From: a virus
Direction: 5' to 3' (one strand)
Length of the DNA stretch: 20,853 nucleotides
Virus record (IMG/VR): IMGVR_UViG_3300047557_000298
Coordinates: 1-20,853 of that record
Shown here: piece by piece, positions 18,663 to 20,853 of the stretch
Position numbering within the stretch: the first letter of the stretch is position 1
Layout of the letters: the number at the start of each line of letters is the position of its first letter
Made by a program: the position numbers and the translations under genes
The notes under the pieces: generated by a model
Database searches by the model: none
What the model saw: only the letters and a program-made list of their open reading frames with translations
Told to the model about the DNA's origin: nothing

Positions 18663-20177
18663 TTAAACCGTGTAGTACCGCTCTCTGCGCGGACTTTTGA
18701 ACCATTGAATCTCTTCCGGCTCATCGGACGGAAGTCGAATAAACCCGCCCTGCCTAAACCGCATGAGCGCCTGAGTCGTGGAGTCCACCAAGTCGTCGTT
18801 CGTCCCGCTGGGAAAGTCGTTGCACTCCTCAATGACCTCCCGCGCCCAACGCCGGTCGGGTGCCCACACCATCCCTGAAGAAAACATATCAGCGACGGCA
18901 TTAACCCGGCTGATCTTATCCTGCCCCTTGCCGGGAGTAAACTCTCCGACAGGCACGCCCATCCTGCGAAGCTCCTGATACAGCGCCGCGCCGTTACTCT
19001 TCTTCTCCACCACGAACGCGTCCGGCTGCCACTCCTTGTACTCCTCAAGGACTAACTTCTTAAGCTCCGGGAACTCCAGACGCTGCTTGATCGCGTTCAG
19101 GAGGATGATGTTGTACGCGTTGGTCTCCTCGTTCATGAAGACACCCCACGTCGTCAGGGCGTTGTAGTCAGAGCGGTTGTTGGACTCCTGCGCCGCGTCC
19201 AGACTCATGATCGTGAACTCGCACTGGGGCGGCTCATCCTTGTCCCAAATCTGCCACCATTCGCGCTTAATAAGAGCGCCCTCCTCGGAGACCGGGTTCT
19301 GCATGTACTGCGCTTCCCAATAGCGCACGTCCATCCCGGCCTTCTTGGCCAGCAATTCCTCCAGCGACCAGAACTCAGGCCACAGCGGCTTGTCGTTCAA
19401 AATCGCCGGGAACTCCATCACCTCCCACGGCTCGACGCCCTCCTCGCGGGCCATCTGGTTCAATATCTGCCCAGTCAAGTCCAACTTGGACCACCGAGTC
19501 ATCACCACGATGATCGCGCCACCGGGCATCAGACGCTGAATAGGGCCAGACTGGAACCACTCCCACGCAGGTAGGAAAACATCCGGTTTTCCCAACTTGG
19601 CTTCCTGCTCAGAGTGTGGGTCATCAATGATGAACAGGTCCGCCCCTCGCCCAGCCAACGCACCGCCCACGCCAATCGCAAAATACTCGCCTTGGAAGTT
19701 GGTTCCCCAGCGCGAAGCTGATTTGGAGTCCGCCTGAAGCTCAACCTGCGGAAAAATGTCCTTGTACGAGTCTGATCCGACCAGATTTCGCACCCGACGA
19801 CCAAAGTTCACCGCCAAATCGGCAGTGTGGGAGGCCATGATGACCTTTTTATGCGGAAACTTGCCCAAAAACCACGCTGGAGCGAGGTACGAGATCAATT
19901 CTGACTTGCCGTGACGGGGCGCGATGTTCACGATCACCCGTTTTTTGCGTCCAGCAGCGATGTCTTCGAACAATTTGGCCAGTCTGCGGTGGTGCGGACC
20001 CACCTTGTAGCCCTGATAGACGTGCTGAGCGAAGGAAAGCAGGGAATCCCTGCCTAAAATTTGAGCAGACTCCGCGTCCCACGCCTTTAATAGCTCTAGC
20101 GTGCGCTTTTTGTCCTCCACCGACATGGTCGGCAGCAGGTTTTTCAGCGTTTGAATCTGTTCAGGCGTGATTTTCAT
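18663..20177 (-). CDS. terL: Terminase large subunit (packaging ATPase and nuclease)
   Basis: A 504-residue packaging motor taken from ATG 20177; an ATG at 20213 (MFRQGSLQALPA-) and a TTG at 20273 are alternatives, and none has a good ribosome binding site. ATPase features: Walker A APRHGKS at 86-92, Walker B LFIIDDP at 181-187, and coupling motif TRW at 227-229. Nuclease features of the RNase H-like domain: D327 (MSLDAA), E391 (VVEKKSNG), and D461/D462/D465 (TNDDLVDS). The enzyme drives DNA into the procapsid through the portal and cuts the concatemer. It overlaps the small subunit gene by 17 bases and is followed by portal. Both domains look intact. Confidence 0.96.
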   Translation of the reverse strand: MKITPEQIQTLKNLLPTMSVEDKKRTLELLKAWDAESAQILGRDSLLSFAQHVYQGYKVGPHHRRLAKLFEDIAAGRKKRVIVNIAPRHGKSELISYLAPAWFLGKFPHKKVIMASHTADLAVNFGRRVRNLVGSDSYKDIFPQVELQADSKSASRWGTNFQGEYFAIGVGGALAGRGADLFIIDDPHSEQEAKLGKPDVFLPAWEWFQSGPIQRLMPGGAIIVVMTRWSKLDLTGQILNQMAREEGVEPWEVMEFPAILNDKPLWPEFWSLEELLAKKAGMDVRYWEAQYMQNPVSEEGALIKREWWQIWDKDEPPQCEFTIMSLDAAQESNNRSDYNALTTWGVFMNEETNAYNIILLNAIKQRLEFPELKKLVLEEYKEWQPDAFVVEKKSNGAALYQELRRMGVPVGEFTPGKGQDKISRVNAVADMFSSGMVWAPDRRWAREVIEECNDFPSGTNDDLVDSTTQALMRFRQGGFIRLPSDEPEEIQWFKSPRRERYYTV

Positions 20178-20748
20178 CGCTGGGAGGGCTTGCAATGACC
20201 CTTGCCTGAACATCGACGGTGCGTTTTTCCAGCTTTTCCAGCGTCTCAAGCAGTTCTTTTTCCACTTCTTCAATGGATTGCTGCTTGACTGTCATCTCAG
20301 AGCGTTTCTTGAACGCATCCACACCATCAATCTCGCCCAGACTGCGCAGCGCCTGCATGCGAATCTTGCCGTCGGGGTGTTCGGTCTCGGCAACCAGCTT
20401 GTTGACGATATAAATCTTCAGGTCCGCCAACTCTTTGACGACCAGTGTGTCGTGCTGCGCAACCATCCCGGCCAGATAGGCAATCGTGGGATTGGAATAG
20501 TTCTGCAAAGCAGGGGCTTGTCCCGGGTTGGTCATCATCTGACGCGCCAAATCCAGCGCATTTCCGCGCTCATTCTCACTTGGTTCTATTGGGTTGCCTG
20601 TCAAATCGGACAGCAGCTTGACTGTCCTTGCCCGCATATCAAGCTCCTCGCGTGGCGATAGCTCGGGCATTGCTTCCGTGGCGTTAGCCGGAAGTGGGAC
20701 ATCGTGGTCGATGTCAGGAACATATTCCGCAATGTTTGCGTTGTCCAT
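20161..20748 (-). CDS. Probable terminase small subunit
   Basis: A 195-residue protein. Features are an acidic N-terminus (MDNANIAEYVPDIDHDVPLP), a helical core (RARTVKLLSDLTGNPIEPSE, then LADLKIYIVNKLVAETEHPD and KIRMQALRSLGEIDGVDAFK) and a C-terminal coiled coil (QQSIEEVEKELLETLEKLEK). The core resembles small terminases that recognise the packaging start and assemble as rings, and the gene lies directly before the large subunit with an overlap, its standard place. The ATG at 20748 is not preceded by a Shine-Dalgarno match but by CCTCC-type pyrimidines; a later ATG at 20670, preceded by GGAAG, could be the true start. The small terminase call rests on order and core similarity rather than a definitive motif. 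Confidence 0.72.
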   Translation of the reverse strand: MDNANIAEYVPDIDHDVPLPANATEAMPELSPREELDMRARTVKLLSDLTGNPIEPSENERGNALDLARQMMTNPGQAPALQNYSNPTIAYLAGMVAQHDTLVVKELADLKIYIVNKLVAETEHPDGKIRMQALRSLGEIDGVDAFKKRSEMTVKQQSIEEVEKELLETLEKLEKRTVDVQARVIASPPSDENHA

Positions 20749-20853
20749 AGGAGGAAAGGAGGCACTCCGTGAATTGCGCGAAATATACCACGCATTTTTG
20801 ACTCGTGGGACTCCTACCCGGGGGGTGTTTCTGGGGCGAAGTAAAAATAAATG
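20749..20853 (-). other. Leader region upstream of the packaging operon
   Basis: There is no supported gene in these 105 bases. On the minus strand the region just before the small terminase start is a pyrimidine run, CCTCCTTTCCTCCT, the complement of a Shine-Dalgarno sequence. Further upstream lies TATATT (a possible -10 box) without a convincing -35 box at the expected spacing. A C-rich stretch (CACCCCCCGGG) precedes it. An upstream gene beyond the right edge may end here, which cannot be judged. Confidence 0.4.

Noticed and set aside
18663-20273. Large terminase beginning at 20273
   Set aside because: The codon there is TTG inside the small-terminase coiled coil, and the added Lys/Trp-rich residues mirror that gene in another frame.
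20755-20800. Plus-strand AGGAGG followed by GTG as a start of a divergent gene
   Set aside because: The frame GTG AAT TGC... stops after ten codons, so no gene can be supported; the purine run is the complement of the pyrimidine leader.

Overview
The window looks like the packaging, head and tail structural module of an uncultured tailed double-stranded DNA phage (Caudoviricetes). Every supported gene lies on the minus strand, so transcription runs from the right edge to the left. Genes are packed end to end with 1-17 base overlaps or very short gaps. Most starts follow an AAGGAG-type ribosome binding site, often formed by the preceding TAA stop (TAAGGAG). This, with the fairly GC-rich composition and Mu gpT-like capsid, SU10-like adaptor and freshwater-phage-type fibre proteins, suggests a Gram-negative, probably proteobacterial host. 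No integrase, repressor, tRNA, CRISPR array or insertion sequence was seen, and the host is not identifiable from the sequence alone.

Layout in transcription order (right to left). (1) Packaging and head: probable small terminase (20161-20748), large terminase (18663-20177), a large portal with a Gln/Ala-rich tail (16152-18653), a 65-residue protein with a TTG start, a GroES-like co-chaperonin (15555-15965), a scaffold-like protein (14526-15545), a conserved protein (14059-14526), a possible decoration protein (13339-14043) and the major capsid protein (12411-13322). The unit ends at a strong terminator with a UUCG tetraloop (12362-12389). (2) A GIY-YIG homing endonuclease (11578-12303) follows, then two small beta-rich structural proteins. 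(3) From about 7657 to 10777 lies a dense block of very small, mostly lysine-rich proteins. Four of them end in the same tail of about 25 residues (GG-x-TASKRADGIAQRGKTRG type), and a fifth carries a divergent internal version. (4) The neck and tail region holds an SU10/T7 gp11-type adaptor (5147-5854), a second adaptor-like protein (6724-7656), a zinc-ribbon protein and two tiny proteins. (5) The fibre region (1-5146) holds beta-rich virion proteins, a 59-residue YodC-like protein at 4004-4183, a fibre built of fifteen 20-residue repeats, a fibre ending in an S74 intramolecular chaperone, a second GIY-YIG endonuclease, and a glycine-rich fibre cut by the left edge.

A plausible working model is as follows. 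The terminases fill a procapsid built by portal, scaffold and Mu gpT-like capsid protein, with the phage GroES-like protein adapting the host GroEL for capsid folding. Adaptors close the neck, and the fibres provide host recognition. No tape-measure or contractile-sheath gene is visible, which fits a short-tailed virion, but the tail module may continue past the left edge. The least explained part is the array of small basic proteins with a common C-terminal tail. That tail is conserved as protein while its codons have diverged, and its last codons also serve as the ribosome binding site of the next gene.
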